Positions 25,650 through 34,402 of a stretch of DNA of 53,192 nucleotides are shown one piece after another (within the stretch, counting starts at the first letter, position 1; each line of letters begins with the position of its first letter). The DNA is from CAZCBJ01 sp964496705. Lineage in GTDB: Bacteria > Chloroflexota > Anaerolineae > Anaerolineales > Anaerolineaceae. Both the position numbers and the translations under genes were made by a program. The stretch covers positions 1-53,192 of the forward strand of contig CAZCBJ010000004.1 in the NCBI GenBank assembly GCA_964496705.1, in the 5' to 3' direction. A model generated the notes under the pieces. It was not told the origin of the DNA. It worked only from the letters and a program-made list of their open reading frames with translations, and did no database searches.

Positions 25650-26255
25650 GCTTGTAAGGGTGAATATTGAGAACTGACAGCCTCTGTGAGGAGACTCGTT
25701 TTTATCGTGGCGCTCAATAATTTTCACTTTGTGTTGGGTGATAGCCTGTATGAGAAACCGATCCATTTCGCATAGTTCTGGATGGAAGGATATTATGGCT
25801 GAATAAGGGCAATTTCGAAAATAAAATGTTGGCCCTTGGCTCCGGGCTTCCCAAAACGGTTCATAATTCATCGGTCGTAATATCTGGATGGCTTGGTTCA
25901 ATATCCCCGTTAGTGAACCTGTAAGAGTATATGGTATCCATTGGTGCACAATATTTTGAAGGTAATCAAGGTCTTGATCTTGATTTTTAAGCAAAACAAG
26001 AATTTGATGTACTAGCTCTTGATAATTGTTAGGCAGCCACAGATTTCGTATTTTATATTTATTAGCCGGCCTGCCTTTCAATTTGTCATGACCTTTAAAT
26101 CCAGAGATTTTCTCAATTAATCCCGCATTTTCCATCCTTTTTAAATGATATTGGATATTAACTTTCGTCGTATTGGTGTATATAGCAATATCCTGAATGG
26201 TACATCCGGGTTTGGATCGAATAAATTGAAGGATATGATTTTCTATCGCAAGCAT
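25635..26255 (-). CDS. SufR-like winged-helix transcriptional regulator
   Basis: A 206-residue DNA-binding protein. The winged helix-turn-helix is at about 10-70 (TIQDIAIYTNTTKVNIQYHLKRMENAGLIEK, wing KGRPANKYKI). The C-terminal domain resembles the COG2345/SufR group: C149 and C162 (NCPY ... ELC, spacing CX12C), His175 and C193 (GCQF) approximate the CX12CX13(C/H)X14C arrangement used to bind a sensory iron-sulphur cluster. It may respond to oxygen or iron-sulphur status. It is divergent from the Nuo genes, and a palindrome lies between them. The TATAAT 6 nt before the ATG and the lack of a ribosome site suggest a leaderless message. Confidence 0.72.
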   Translation of the reverse strand: MLAIENHILQFIRSKPGCTIQDIAIYTNTTKVNIQYHLKRMENAGLIEKISGFKGHDKLKGRPANKYKIRNLWLPNNYQELVHQILVLLKNQDQDLDYLQNIVHQWIPYTLTGSLTGILNQAIQILRPMNYEPFWEARSQGPTFYFRNCPYSAIISFHPELCEMDRFLIQAITQHKVKIIERHDKNESPHRGCQFSIFTLTSLEAR

Positions 26256-26261
26256 AAAAAC

Positions 26262-26267
26262 ATTATA
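26262..26267 (-). promoter_or_regulatory. -10 box of the SufR-like regulator (leaderless)
   Basis: Minus-strand TATAAT ends six bases before the ATG at 26255, so transcription should start at or next to the start codon. Confidence 0.5.
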
Positions 26268-26271
26268 ATAG

Positions 26272-26301
26272 ATATTAAATAAATAATATTTTATTTAATA
26301 T
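26272..26301. promoter_or_regulatory. Candidate operator palindrome between regulator and nuoB
   Basis: A perfect 11-bp inverted repeat, ATATTAAATAA (26272-26282) and TTATTTAATAT (26291-26301), with an 8-bp AT-rich spacer. It lies between the regulator's -10 and the nuoB -35, suited to autoregulation and to control of the Nuo genes. Confidence 0.55.
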
Positions 26302-26308
26302 ATATTGA

Positions 26309-26337
26309 TTGACGTGAACGGCTAGGCTGTATAGAAT
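26309..26337 (+). promoter_or_regulatory. Putative promoter of the nuoB-nuoCD-nuoI operon
   Basis: TTGACG (26309-26314), 17-bp spacer, TAGAAT (26332-26337), placed 39 bp before the nuoB ATG and directly next to the palindrome. Confidence 0.55.
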
Positions 26338-26375
26338 ATGAATGGCGGTTGGATGATTATCAGAAAGGTAACAAT

Positions 26376-27038
26376 ATGGATAAATCACAAAACGAGCCCG
26401 ATCAATACGAGATGCCACCGGAGTTGACAGGAAAAGTATCACTTACGACTCTCGAATCGATTTATAACTGGGGACGAAAAAATTCATTATGGCCGATGAT
26501 GTTTGGATTGGCATGCTGCGCTATCGAAATGATTTGTGCTGCTGCCAGTCGATATGACATTTCCCGTTTTGGAATGGAAGTTATGCGTCCCAGTCCCAGG
26601 CAGGCGGATGTGATGATCGTCTCCGGGACCGTGACCAAGAAAATGGTGCCTCAGATCGTCCGTTTATATAACCAAATATCTGAGCCGAAATATGTAATAG
26701 CCATGGGGGCTTGTGCTTGCGGTGGGGGACCATTTAAGGAGGGGTACAACGTTGTACCTGGGATTGACCGCTACGTGCCGGTGGATATATATATACCGGG
26801 TTGCCCTCCTACTCCTCAAGCCCTTATGAATGGTCTGATTGCTCTTCAGAAAAAGGTTGCCCAGGAGAAAATCCAAAACATGCGCTGGTATCAAAAAGCG
26901 CCTATTGAACCGATCCCGGTTCCTATTCTTGGCCCTGATCTTATCAATCCAAGGCAAATTGAGCTAATCTCTAAGCTTACATCGTCTGATGCAGCTGGAT
27001 CGGTTGAGTCGCTGGATAATGGAACAGGAGGATCATAG
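26376..27038 (+). CDS. nuoB: NADH:quinone oxidoreductase subunit B-like
   Basis: A 220-residue subunit carrying the last iron-sulphur cluster (N2) before quinone in complex I. The ligands are the adjacent pair C47-C48 (GLACCAIEM), C113 (MGACA) and C143 (PGCPPTP), with near-standard spacing. The start at 26376 has AAAGG at the right distance; the frame also opens from a TTG at 26349. The nuoCD start (GTG) overlaps its stop by one base. The genes for NuoA and the membrane arm are not nearby, so this subunit belongs to a short connecting-module cluster. Confidence 0.93.
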   Translation: MDKSQNEPDQYEMPPELTGKVSLTTLESIYNWGRKNSLWPMMFGLACCAIEMICAAASRYDISRFGMEVMRPSPRQADVMIVSGTVTKKMVPQIVRLYNQISEPKYVIAMGACACGGGPFKEGYNVVPGIDRYVPVDIYIPGCPPTPQALMNGLIALQKKVAQEKIQNMRWYQKAPIEPIPVPILGPDLINPRQIELISKLTSSDAAGSVESLDNGTGGS

Positions 27039-28774
27039 TGGATACAGGCATGACTGAACTTGAAACACTCGATTTGCTTGCAGTTTTTCCATCTCTTGTT
27101 ACCACCGATTCTAGAAAAGGTTACCAAGGGTATTTTGTAAAACCTGAGCATGTGATGTCTCTGGCTCAAAACCTTCGTGATACCATGGGATATGATTATC
27201 TTGCATCGATCACCGCTGTGGATTATTTTCCTGAGAATATCATCGAAGTGGTATATCACTTATTCCGTTCTTCCGGAGGTCCTGGGGTTGAGTTAAAAAC
27301 TCAAATTGCGCGCAATGACAGTTGTCTGCCTTCGCTCTGCTCAATATTTCCTGGGGCTGAATTGCAGGAGCGTGAAGCATGGGATTTGATGGGCATCCGG
27401 TTTGAAAAACATCCTGACCTTCGCCGCATTCTCCTATGGGAAGGATTTTCAGGACATCCCCTGCGCAAAGACTGGAAAGAGCCTTTTTTTGAAGAAGAAA
27501 TTAAACCTTTCAAGAGCCGTTGGCCAGAAGGAAAAGCTGAGCGAAAGGAAGACAAGAATCTTTTTTTGGACAACCTTCAATATCCGGCTGGTTTTCTGCC
27601 AGAACAATGGATTCCGGATGGCGATGAGCTCCTCTATGCAGGACTAAAGAAATATCAAAAAGCCGGAGAAATGGGCGTCGATCGAATGATCGTCAACCTG
27701 GGGCCGCAACATCCTTCGACCCATGGTGTTTTCCGAATGGCAGTCGTGTTGGAAGGAGAAACGGTCGTGGAGTTGAAACCGGTCGTTGGTTATTTGCACC
27801 GTAACCATGAAAAGATTGGGGAAAGGAATACATTTTTACAGAACATGCCCTTCACCGACCGGCTCGATTATATTTCATCGATGAGTAACAATTTTGGATA
27901 CGCGGTAACCGTTGAAAAGCTGATGGGGCTTGCGGTGCCAGAACGGGCCGAGTACATCCGGGTGATGATGGCAGAGTTGACTCGTATTAGCAGCCATGTG
28001 ATGTCCACAGGTTTTTTGTTGAATGATCTGGGCGCATTTTTTACACCCGCTTTGTATGCGTTAGAAGAACGCGAATTGATCCTTGATATTTTTGAGGCAG
28101 TTTCAGGCTCTCGAATGATGTGCAATTATTTCCGATTTGGCGGGGTCGCACGCGATATTCCCGATGATATCGTGGCGAAGATACGAGATCTTGCCTTCAA
28201 TCGCCTGCCAAGAAAAATCGATGAATTGGATGCGCTGCTAACCTCCAATGAAATCATCCGTACACGCTGTGAAGGAATTGGCGTAATCACCTCTGATGAG
28301 GCCGTTGCTTTTTCTGCTACAGGTCCAATATTACGGGCGACAGGCGTCCCTTATGATATTCGCAGAGCTGATCCTTACAGTATCTACAACCAGCTTGAGT
28401 TTGACGTTGTAGTGGGATCGCATGGCGATGTCTATGACCGTTACCTGGTCAGAATCGAGGAAATGCGCCAAAGCACGAAAATTATTCAACAATGTGTGCA
28501 ACGGATCTCTGATGGGCCAATATTAACAGGAAAGCCTCAATATATCGCCCGGGTTCCACTCGGTGAATCTTATGGGCGGATTGAATCGGCCAAAGGCGAA
28601 TTGGGATTTTATATTGTCTCCAACGGAAAACCCAATCCCTGGCGCTATCATGTGAGAGCACCCAGTTTTGTGAATCTCACCAGCCTAGCCAAGATGTCCA
28701 TCGGCCAAAAAATTGCCGATGTGGTGGTGATTTTGGGATCGGTGGATATAGTTTTAGGAGAGGTTGACCGGTGA
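27038..28774 (+). CDS. nuoCD: Fused NADH:quinone oxidoreductase subunits C and D
   Basis: A 578-residue fusion. Residues ~10-190 are NuoC (30-kDa subunit; GFSGHPLRKDW is its signature), and ~208-578 are NuoD (49-kDa subunit), with NLGPQHPSTHGVFR, GYLHRNHEKIGE and the C-terminal GSVDIVLGEVDR. The hydrogenase CxxC nickel ligands are absent from both ends of the NuoD part, which makes it a Nuo-type, not hydrogenase-type, subunit. The fusion is known in Enterobacteria and several other lineages. The GTG start has AGGAGG 6 nt upstream and shares a base with the nuoB stop. Confidence 0.93.
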   Translation: MDTGMTELETLDLLAVFPSLVTTDSRKGYQGYFVKPEHVMSLAQNLRDTMGYDYLASITAVDYFPENIIEVVYHLFRSSGGPGVELKTQIARNDSCLPSLCSIFPGAELQEREAWDLMGIRFEKHPDLRRILLWEGFSGHPLRKDWKEPFFEEEIKPFKSRWPEGKAERKEDKNLFLDNLQYPAGFLPEQWIPDGDELLYAGLKKYQKAGEMGVDRMIVNLGPQHPSTHGVFRMAVVLEGETVVELKPVVGYLHRNHEKIGERNTFLQNMPFTDRLDYISSMSNNFGYAVTVEKLMGLAVPERAEYIRVMMAELTRISSHVMSTGFLLNDLGAFFTPALYALEERELILDIFEAVSGSRMMCNYFRFGGVARDIPDDIVAKIRDLAFNRLPRKIDELDALLTSNEIIRTRCEGIGVITSDEAVAFSATGPILRATGVPYDIRRADPYSIYNQLEFDVVVGSHGDVYDRYLVRIEEMRQSTKIIQQCVQRISDGPILTGKPQYIARVPLGESYGRIESAKGELGFYIVSNGKPNPWRYHVRAPSFVNLTSLAKMSIGQKIADVVVILGSVDIVLGEVDR

Positions 28775-28790
28775 CTGGAGGGATGAATCA

Positions 28791-29405
28791 ATGAATGGTT
28801 TAGGCATCTTACGCGGTCTGTGGATCACTTTCACCCATTTCATAAACACTTATGTGGATGATCTGAAATATGGAAGGAGGCGATATAAGAGCAAAGAGGG
28901 CATCCAATATCGATCAAGTGTATCCGTGAAAGGAATTTTTACAGTTCAATATCCCGAAGAGAAATTGTCAGTTCCGGAGGAATTTCGCTTTTTGCCATTT
29001 TTAGTTTATGAGACGGATCCAAATGGCGAGAAAAAATATAGATGCACGGCCTGTGGAATATGTACGAAAGTGTGCCCTCCTCAATGTATTTGGATCACCC
29101 GACAAGTGGATCCGGTGTCAGGAAAGCCCGCCAGTCAATCGGCCGAATTTTATATCGATATTGATATTTGCATGAATTGTGGGTTTTGCGCTGAATATTG
29201 TCCCTTCGATGCTATAAAGATGGGGCACGAATATGAAATCGCAACAGCCAACCGTCAAATTGGTCATATTTATAATAAAGAGAAATTAGGAAAATCGGTA
29301 ACCTATTATTCATGGATTCGGCCTTTGAATTTTACCCGCGAGGAGGAAGCTCGGGCTGCTAAAGCCGCTAAGAAAGGTGTTTCTGAAGCTACCCCGACAT
29401 CTTGA
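28791..29405 (+). CDS. nuoI: NADH:quinone oxidoreductase subunit I-like, 2x[4Fe-4S]
   Basis: A 204-residue ferredoxin-like subunit carrying two [4Fe-4S] clusters: C85, C88, C91, C95 (CTACGICTKVCP) and C127, C130, C133, C137 (CMNCGFCAEYCP). The first repeat has an extra Cys (CPPQC). The N-terminal helix region is shorter than usual, and a basic/acidic C-terminus follows the second cluster. The start at ATG 28791 has GGAGGG upstream; a GTG at 28764 overlaps nuoCD. No other Nuo subunit follows. Confidence 0.92.
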   Translation: MNGLGILRGLWITFTHFINTYVDDLKYGRRRYKSKEGIQYRSSVSVKGIFTVQYPEEKLSVPEEFRFLPFLVYETDPNGEKKYRCTACGICTKVCPPQCIWITRQVDPVSGKPASQSAEFYIDIDICMNCGFCAEYCPFDAIKMGHEYEIATANRQIGHIYNKEKLGKSVTYYSWIRPLNFTREEEARAAKAAKKGVSEATPTS

Positions 29406-29416
29406 TTGGAGGCGCT

Positions 29417-29755
29417 ATGCCAGATACTGAAATGATTTTTCCATTACGGGTGATACATACTTTACGAGATCTACGCAGTGGGGAGTGGCCAAAGTTCATT
29501 GATGCTTTAACTCAAAAAACTGCCGAGCCTGTAGATCAATTTGCGTTTGTGCTGCTTATGGTAAGATTGGGTGGCTGCCTTGGGTGTAATGCGGATGCAT
29601 TTCGTGCGATGAAAGGTTGCGCACAATGTGCAAGGCAGACAATTCGCCGCTATCGGGGTAGTGATACCGATTTCTTTCGTCAGTATAATAATGTAAGAGC
29701 CGAGGTTCAGAAATATCTTGAAAAAAGGCATGTTCCCAAGGAAAAGAATGGATAG
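29417..29755 (+). CDS. Small Cys-containing protein of unknown function
   Basis: I do not recognise this 112-residue protein. It has four cysteines as C54-X2-C57 and C68-X2-C71 (GCLGCN ... GCAQCA) with ten residues between the pairs, suggesting a zinc knuckle or an iron-sulphur site. Helical segments rich in Arg and Lys lie after it (ARQTIRRYRG). It has no signal peptide or membrane segment. The ATG has GGAGG 4 nt upstream, the gene lies 11 bp after nuoI, and it abuts ricT directly, so it is almost certainly co-expressed with the Nuo genes. It could be a small redox or assembly partner (inference). Confidence 0.75.
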   Translation: MPDTEMIFPLRVIHTLRDLRSGEWPKFIDALTQKTAEPVDQFAFVLLMVRLGGCLGCNADAFRAMKGCAQCARQTIRRYRGSDTDFFRQYNNVRAEVQKYLEKRHVPKEKNG

Positions 29756-30706
29756 ATGACAGACAAAAAAGTTATCGGAGTGCGTTTCTCAAAGGTTGGA
29801 AAAATTTACCATTTCGATGCGACAAACCATGAAGATGTCGTTCTCGGGTGCAGCGTGGTTGTTGAAACAAGTCGTGGAAAACAACTGGGTGAGGTTGTAC
29901 AAATCGTCGAAAATACCAATGTGGGACAGGATGGTTCTATAAAACCCATTGAAAGGCGGGCAACTCCACGTGACCTCTTGCTGCGCCAGACCTGTCAACA
30001 GAACGAATGTGAAGTACTAATTGCCTGCAGAAAGCGAGCCGCGGAATTAGGCATCAAAGGGGTTAAGTTTATCACTGCGGAATTCTCTTTGGACGGGAAT
30101 CAATTGACGGTTTTGTACGGAACCGAATCAGAAGAGAAAGTGGATCTTAAAACCATGCGAGGTGATGTCCAACGTTTATTTTCCCTCGCGCATGTTGAAA
30201 TGAGAATGATTGGCCCTAGGGATGTCGCCAAGTTTCTTGGTGGAATGGGGGCTTGTGGGTTGGAAATGCGATGCTGTTCAAAATTTTTGACCGACTTTTC
30301 CTCAATATCCATCAAAATGGCAAAAGAGCAGGGTATTTCTTTAACTCCTACGGAAATCACAGGCATGTGTGGCCGGCTGCGGTGTTGTCTGATTTATGAG
30401 TATCAGAACTATGTCGAAGCCCGACAACAATTGCCTAAGCGGAACAAATATGTGAAAACCCCCCAAGGAGAGGGTAAGGTTATCGATGTCTACCCCTTGA
30501 GGGGTGCGGTGCTCGTGGAATTACCGGAAATAGGAAATAGAGAATTCTTAAGAGACGACATCATCGTTCTTGACGAGCCTTCGAATATTCCCAATCGTCC
30601 TCCAACCAGTCAACCACCTACAAGGGGAGTTGGACAAGACGACCCAGCCAGAGCCAGACCGAAAAAAGGAAAACGCCATAATGACCGAGATCGTTCCCGC
30701 CGATAA
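29756..30706 (+). CDS. ricT: RicT/YaaT (PSP1-type) protein
   Basis: A 316-residue member of the PSP1 C-terminal domain family. The conserved Cys-rich block is GMGACGLEMRCCSKFL ... GMCGRLRCCL at about 163-210, which in Bacillus RicT helps bind [4Fe-4S] clusters in the RicAFT complex acting on RNase Y and sporulation or competence control. A basic tail (KKGKRHNDRDRSRR) ends the protein. RicA and RicF partners are not recognised nearby. It starts at the ATG directly after the preceding stop. Its 3' end overlaps the next gene by 26 bp in another frame. Confidence 0.88.
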   Translation: MTDKKVIGVRFSKVGKIYHFDATNHEDVVLGCSVVVETSRGKQLGEVVQIVENTNVGQDGSIKPIERRATPRDLLLRQTCQQNECEVLIACRKRAAELGIKGVKFITAEFSLDGNQLTVLYGTESEEKVDLKTMRGDVQRLFSLAHVEMRMIGPRDVAKFLGGMGACGLEMRCCSKFLTDFSSISIKMAKEQGISLTPTEITGMCGRLRCCLIYEYQNYVEARQQLPKRNKYVKTPQGEGKVIDVYPLRGAVLVELPEIGNREFLRDDIIVLDEPSNIPNRPPTSQPPTRGVGQDDPARARPKKGKRHNDRDRSRR

Positions 30707-31409
30707 TTGGACGGGAGCTCAGAAGATTGTGGTAGTTCTGGCGCATCCTGATGATCCCGAATTTTTTTGTGGTGGCAGTATCGCAAAATGGATAAAAATG
30801 GGGCACGAGGTTGTGTATTATTTATTGACAATGGGGGATAAAGGGTCAAGTGATCCATGCATTCATCCAGCGGATGTAGAGCGCAAGCGGGTAGAAGAGC
30901 AGAAAGCTGCAGCGGCAGTACTGGGAATCAGTAATGTTAATTTTCTGAATTACAAAGATGGTTATCTCATCCCTGATCTTGGCCTAAGAAGAGATGTCAC
31001 CCGAATTATACGTAAAGAAAAACCTTCCATCTTGGTTTCATGCGATCCAACAAACATTTATCCGCGGCCAGGGGCTGTCAATCATCCTGATCATCGCGCT
31101 GTAGGTCAGGTGGTGGTTGATGCAGTATTTCCTGCTGCAGGAAATATTTCTTATTTCCCAGAATTGCTTCGGGAAGGATATCATCCGCACATGGTTAAAG
31201 AGGTCTGGCTTTCAGTTGCGGCTTTGCCTAATGTAACCCTGGATGTCACTGAAGAATGGGCAATGAAAATGAAGGCACTGTTCTGTCACCGCAGTCAAAT
31301 TGGTGATCCAGATGCATTCTTGAGTAGGATGTTATTACGTAGAACTCCGGATAGTAGTGAATCGAACCCTCGTTATGAAGAAAAATTTTATCGCATTGTG
31401 TTCGGTTGA
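30681..31409 (+). CDS. PIG-L/LmbE family deacetylase
   Basis: A 242-residue zinc-dependent N-deacetylase-type protein. The metal-binding motif AHPDDPE is near residue 20 (normally AHPDDxE), and the distal NHPDHRAVG has the second His pair. The family acts on N-acetylglucosamine derivatives, such as in mycothiol, bacillithiol and lipid biosynthesis. The ATG at 30681 is the start that places the AHPDD motif correctly; the open frame extends upstream only inside ricT. It overlaps ricT by 26 bp, so it is likely co-translated. The substrate cannot be inferred. Confidence 0.87.
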   Translation: MTEIVPADNWTGAQKIVVVLAHPDDPEFFCGGSIAKWIKMGHEVVYYLLTMGDKGSSDPCIHPADVERKRVEEQKAAAAVLGISNVNFLNYKDGYLIPDLGLRRDVTRIIRKEKPSILVSCDPTNIYPRPGAVNHPDHRAVGQVVVDAVFPAAGNISYFPELLREGYHPHMVKEVWLSVAALPNVTLDVTEEWAMKMKALFCHRSQIGDPDAFLSRMLLRRTPDSSESNPRYEEKFYRIVFG

Positions 31410-31477
31410 TTTTTGCTAATCAACAAATATAATTTCCCTGATCACACTCTCTCCCAATAAGACAACAGAAAACAGGA

Positions 31478-33313
31478 ATGGGCAAATGGATTATGAGTGA
31501 CTCAACTGACAATTCACTTGTGAATAATTTTTGCATCACCTTTTCGACGATAAACGGCTCTGGAAGTGCAACGGCTAACAGCATCATATTGCGATCCCTA
31601 TTTTTGATGGGAATTCCCGTGTCTGGAAAAAATATTTTTCCTTCAAATATTCAGGGAATGCCGACCTGGTATTCCATCCGGGTTAGCAAGCATGGTTACG
31701 TTGCCCGAGTGGAGCGTGATGATATCGTTATCGCCATGAACCCGGCAACCTTTGAAAATGAATTAAGTTATCTGGTGACGGGAGGCGTATTGATCTATGC
31801 GGATGACATACGCCAGCCAATTACCCGTGAGGATATTACCGTATATCCTATGCCAGTAAAAAAAATTACAGCAGGTGTTGATATTATCCCAAGCCTGCGC
31901 GACTATATTGCCAACATGGTATATGTCGGAATTTTGGCTTGGATTATCGATATTGATATGGACGCTATTTATCAGGCTGTCCGCTATCACTTCAAGGCAA
32001 AAACGAAAGCAGTAGAATCAAACTATTCTGTGATTCAAACGTCTTTTGCTTGGGCGCAAGCGAACCTCCAGAAACGGGATCCATATCGTGTCGAAAAGAT
32101 GGACTTAACTCGTGATTGTATTTTGACAGATGGCAATACTGCTGCTGCGTTGGGTTCGATTTATGGCGGAATCCAATTTAGCGGTTGGTACCCAATTACC
32201 CCAGCCTCAAGCCTCATCGAATCTTTGAACGAGTATTTGCCGAAATTGCGGAAAGATCCTGTCACCGGGAAATCTACTTGCGTTGTCGTGCAGTCTGAAG
32301 ATGAGTTAGCGGCGATTGGTATGGTTGTTGGCGCAGGTTGGGCAGGATTGAGGGCAATGACAGCTACCTCAGGCCCGGGCTTGAGTTTAATGGCTGAGTA
32401 TTTAGGTTTAGCTTATTACGCTGAGGTTCCTCTGGTTCTTTGGAACGTTCAAAGAGTGGGTCCAAGCACTGGATTGCCCACCCGCACAGCTCAGGGTGAT
32501 ATAACCTTTGCTTATTTTAACAGCCACGGTGACACGGATTATATTCTTTTGTTCCCTGGGTCAGTCAATGAATGTTTTGAGTTCGGTTGGCGAGCTTTTG
32601 ATATTGCTGAACAATTCCAAACCCCGATCATCGTAATGATAGATCTTGATTTCGGCATGAATCAATGGATGACCGAAAAATATGTCTATCCAGATCTGCC
32701 GATGGATCGAGGAAAGATTCTCTGGGAGGACGATTTGGAAAAAATTATCCAGCAGCGGGCTGGTGATTGGGGAAGGTATTTAGACATCGACCATGATCAT
32801 ATTCCGTACCGTACGGTGCCTGGCAATCGACACAATAAGGCGGGCTATTTGGCGCGAGGAACCGGGCATGATGAGTACGCTCGGTATAGTGAAGAACCGG
32901 AGGCATGGGAAAGAAATGTTGCCAGGCTGAAAAGCAAGATCGCCTCAGCCAGGGAAGTGCTACCCAAACCACGAATTGAGCAGATGGAAGGTGCAGAGAT
33001 TGGGCTCATCACCTTGGGTTCAACAATTCCTGCAGTGGAGGAAGCCAGAGATATGCTTACCCAGATGGGGATTAAGACAGATTTGCTCAAATTGAGAGCT
33101 ATACCATTCTCAGCAGAAGTCACCCAATTCATTGAACAACACCACTACACATACGTGGTTGAAATAAATAGAGACGGTCAGCTTTACCAATTGTTAGCCC
33201 TGGAAACCCCGGGGCTTTGCACTCACTTGAGACGTGTATCGAAGGTTGACGGTTTGCCGTTATCCGCCGCGTGGGTTCGTGACCAAATTTTGAAATGGGA
33301 AGAAACGAAATGA
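31478..33313 (+). CDS. 2-oxoacid:ferredoxin oxidoreductase, fused gamma-alpha subunit
   Basis: A 611-residue KorA-type subunit. Residues ~15-195 are the gamma domain (NGSGSATANSIILRSLFLMG, GMPTWYSIRV), and ~215-611 are the alpha domain with the pyrimidine-binding side (GWYPITPASSLIE, TATSGPGLSLMAE, RVGPSTGLPT). With the beta subunit it decarboxylates a 2-oxoacid to acyl-CoA, reducing ferredoxin. The gamma-alpha fusion is typical of 2-oxoglutarate- or branched-chain-type enzymes, but the substrate is not certain. There is no delta (ferredoxin) subunit beside it. The ATG at 31478 has AGGA only just upstream; an ATG at 31493 is an alternative. Confidence 0.9.
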   Translation: MGKWIMSDSTDNSLVNNFCITFSTINGSGSATANSIILRSLFLMGIPVSGKNIFPSNIQGMPTWYSIRVSKHGYVARVERDDIVIAMNPATFENELSYLVTGGVLIYADDIRQPITREDITVYPMPVKKITAGVDIIPSLRDYIANMVYVGILAWIIDIDMDAIYQAVRYHFKAKTKAVESNYSVIQTSFAWAQANLQKRDPYRVEKMDLTRDCILTDGNTAAALGSIYGGIQFSGWYPITPASSLIESLNEYLPKLRKDPVTGKSTCVVVQSEDELAAIGMVVGAGWAGLRAMTATSGPGLSLMAEYLGLAYYAEVPLVLWNVQRVGPSTGLPTRTAQGDITFAYFNSHGDTDYILLFPGSVNECFEFGWRAFDIAEQFQTPIIVMIDLDFGMNQWMTEKYVYPDLPMDRGKILWEDDLEKIIQQRAGDWGRYLDIDHDHIPYRTVPGNRHNKAGYLARGTGHDEYARYSEEPEAWERNVARLKSKIASAREVLPKPRIEQMEGAEIGLITLGSTIPAVEEARDMLTQMGIKTDLLKLRAIPFSAEVTQFIEQHHYTYVVEINRDGQLYQLLALETPGLCTHLRRVSKVDGLPLSAAWVRDQILKWEETK

Positions 33314-34353
33314 GCGAACAGTCTGGGGTTGCTAAGGCACAAACTAATTCCGTAGGATTGACGCGCTTGGATTACAGGGGAGCTCAGAGCACCCTCTGTC
33401 AAGGGTGTGGACATAATGCCATAGCCGCACAAATTGTGGCTGCTTGCTTTGAGTTAGGTTTACTACCTGAGCAGGTTTTAAAGTTTAGTGGGATCGGCTG
33501 TTCCAGCAAAAGCCCGACCTATTTTCTGGGCAGGTCCTTTGGTTTTAATGGATTACATGGCAGGATGCCGTCGCTCGCGCTTGGCGCATTATTTGCTGAT
33601 CGTAAAATGCGGGGTATAGGTGTGAGTGGTGACGGAGATACAGTCAGCATTGGGCTTGGGCAATTTAAGCACCTGATTCGGCGGAACATGCCAATGGTCT
33701 ATATCATCGAAAATAATGGCGTTTATGGTTTAACCAAAGGCCAATTTTCTGCAACTGCAGAACAGAATCTTCAATTGAAGAAGCAGGGCATAAATCCATT
33801 TTATCCTATAGATATTTGTATAGAGGCCTTGGCGTCAAATGCTTCTTTTGTTGCAAGGTCATTCGCTGGCGATCCCAAGCAGGTCAAAGAATTGATTAAA
33901 GCTGCTTTCAGCCACCAAGGGATTGCCATATTGGACATCATCAGCCCATGTGTAACCTTTCATAACCTTGCGGAAACGCTCCATTCGTATGGTTGGGGAC
34001 GCGACCACGAAACCCCATTACATGATCTTACTTATATCCCACCTCGTGAGGAAATAAATATTGAGCAATTTGAAGAGGGGACCGTCCGTGAAGTCTGTCT
34101 GTACGATGGTTCGCGTTTAGTTTTTAAGAAGCTGGCTAAAGATTATGATCCCACAAGCCGGCAGCAGGCTTTCCAGGTACTGGAAGAATCGCAACGGGAG
34201 AATTTATTAATTACCGGGCTAATATTCATTGATCCAACCCGGCCGTCGATATATGATTTTTATGATTTACCAGAAGAAGCCCTAAATCGTCTTTCGTCAG
34301 ACCGGCTGCGACCAAGCCTCGAGACTTTGGATGAGATTAATGCCATGTTTTAA
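33310..34353 (+). CDS. 2-oxoacid:ferredoxin oxidoreductase, beta subunit
   Basis: A 347-residue KorB-type subunit carrying thiamine diphosphate and a [4Fe-4S] cluster. The N-terminal cysteines CQGCGH and GIGCSSK are cluster ligands, the TPP motif is GDGDTVSIG ... NNGVYGLTKGQ, and SPCVTFHN supplies a further conserved Cys. It starts by ATGA overlap with the alpha stop, so the pair is coupled. An extended C-terminal part (about 250-347) is longer than in minimal PorB and fits the KorB family. The likely products are acyl-CoA, CO2 and reduced ferredoxin. Confidence 0.9.
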   Translation: MSEQSGVAKAQTNSVGLTRLDYRGAQSTLCQGCGHNAIAAQIVAACFELGLLPEQVLKFSGIGCSSKSPTYFLGRSFGFNGLHGRMPSLALGALFADRKMRGIGVSGDGDTVSIGLGQFKHLIRRNMPMVYIIENNGVYGLTKGQFSATAEQNLQLKKQGINPFYPIDICIEALASNASFVARSFAGDPKQVKELIKAAFSHQGIAILDIISPCVTFHNLAETLHSYGWGRDHETPLHDLTYIPPREEINIEQFEEGTVREVCLYDGSRLVFKKLAKDYDPTSRQQAFQVLEESQRENLLITGLIFIDPTRPSIYDFYDLPEEALNRLSSDRLRPSLETLDEINAMF

Positions 34354-34402
34354 AGATGGGGTCGGGCCGAACAATTCGTGTAGATATTTAACATGAAAAA
34401 TT

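Noticed and set aside
31405..31424. Hairpin GTTGATT/AATCAAC after the PIG-L gene as a terminator
   Set aside because: The stem is AT-rich and not followed by a T-run, so it is too weak to call.
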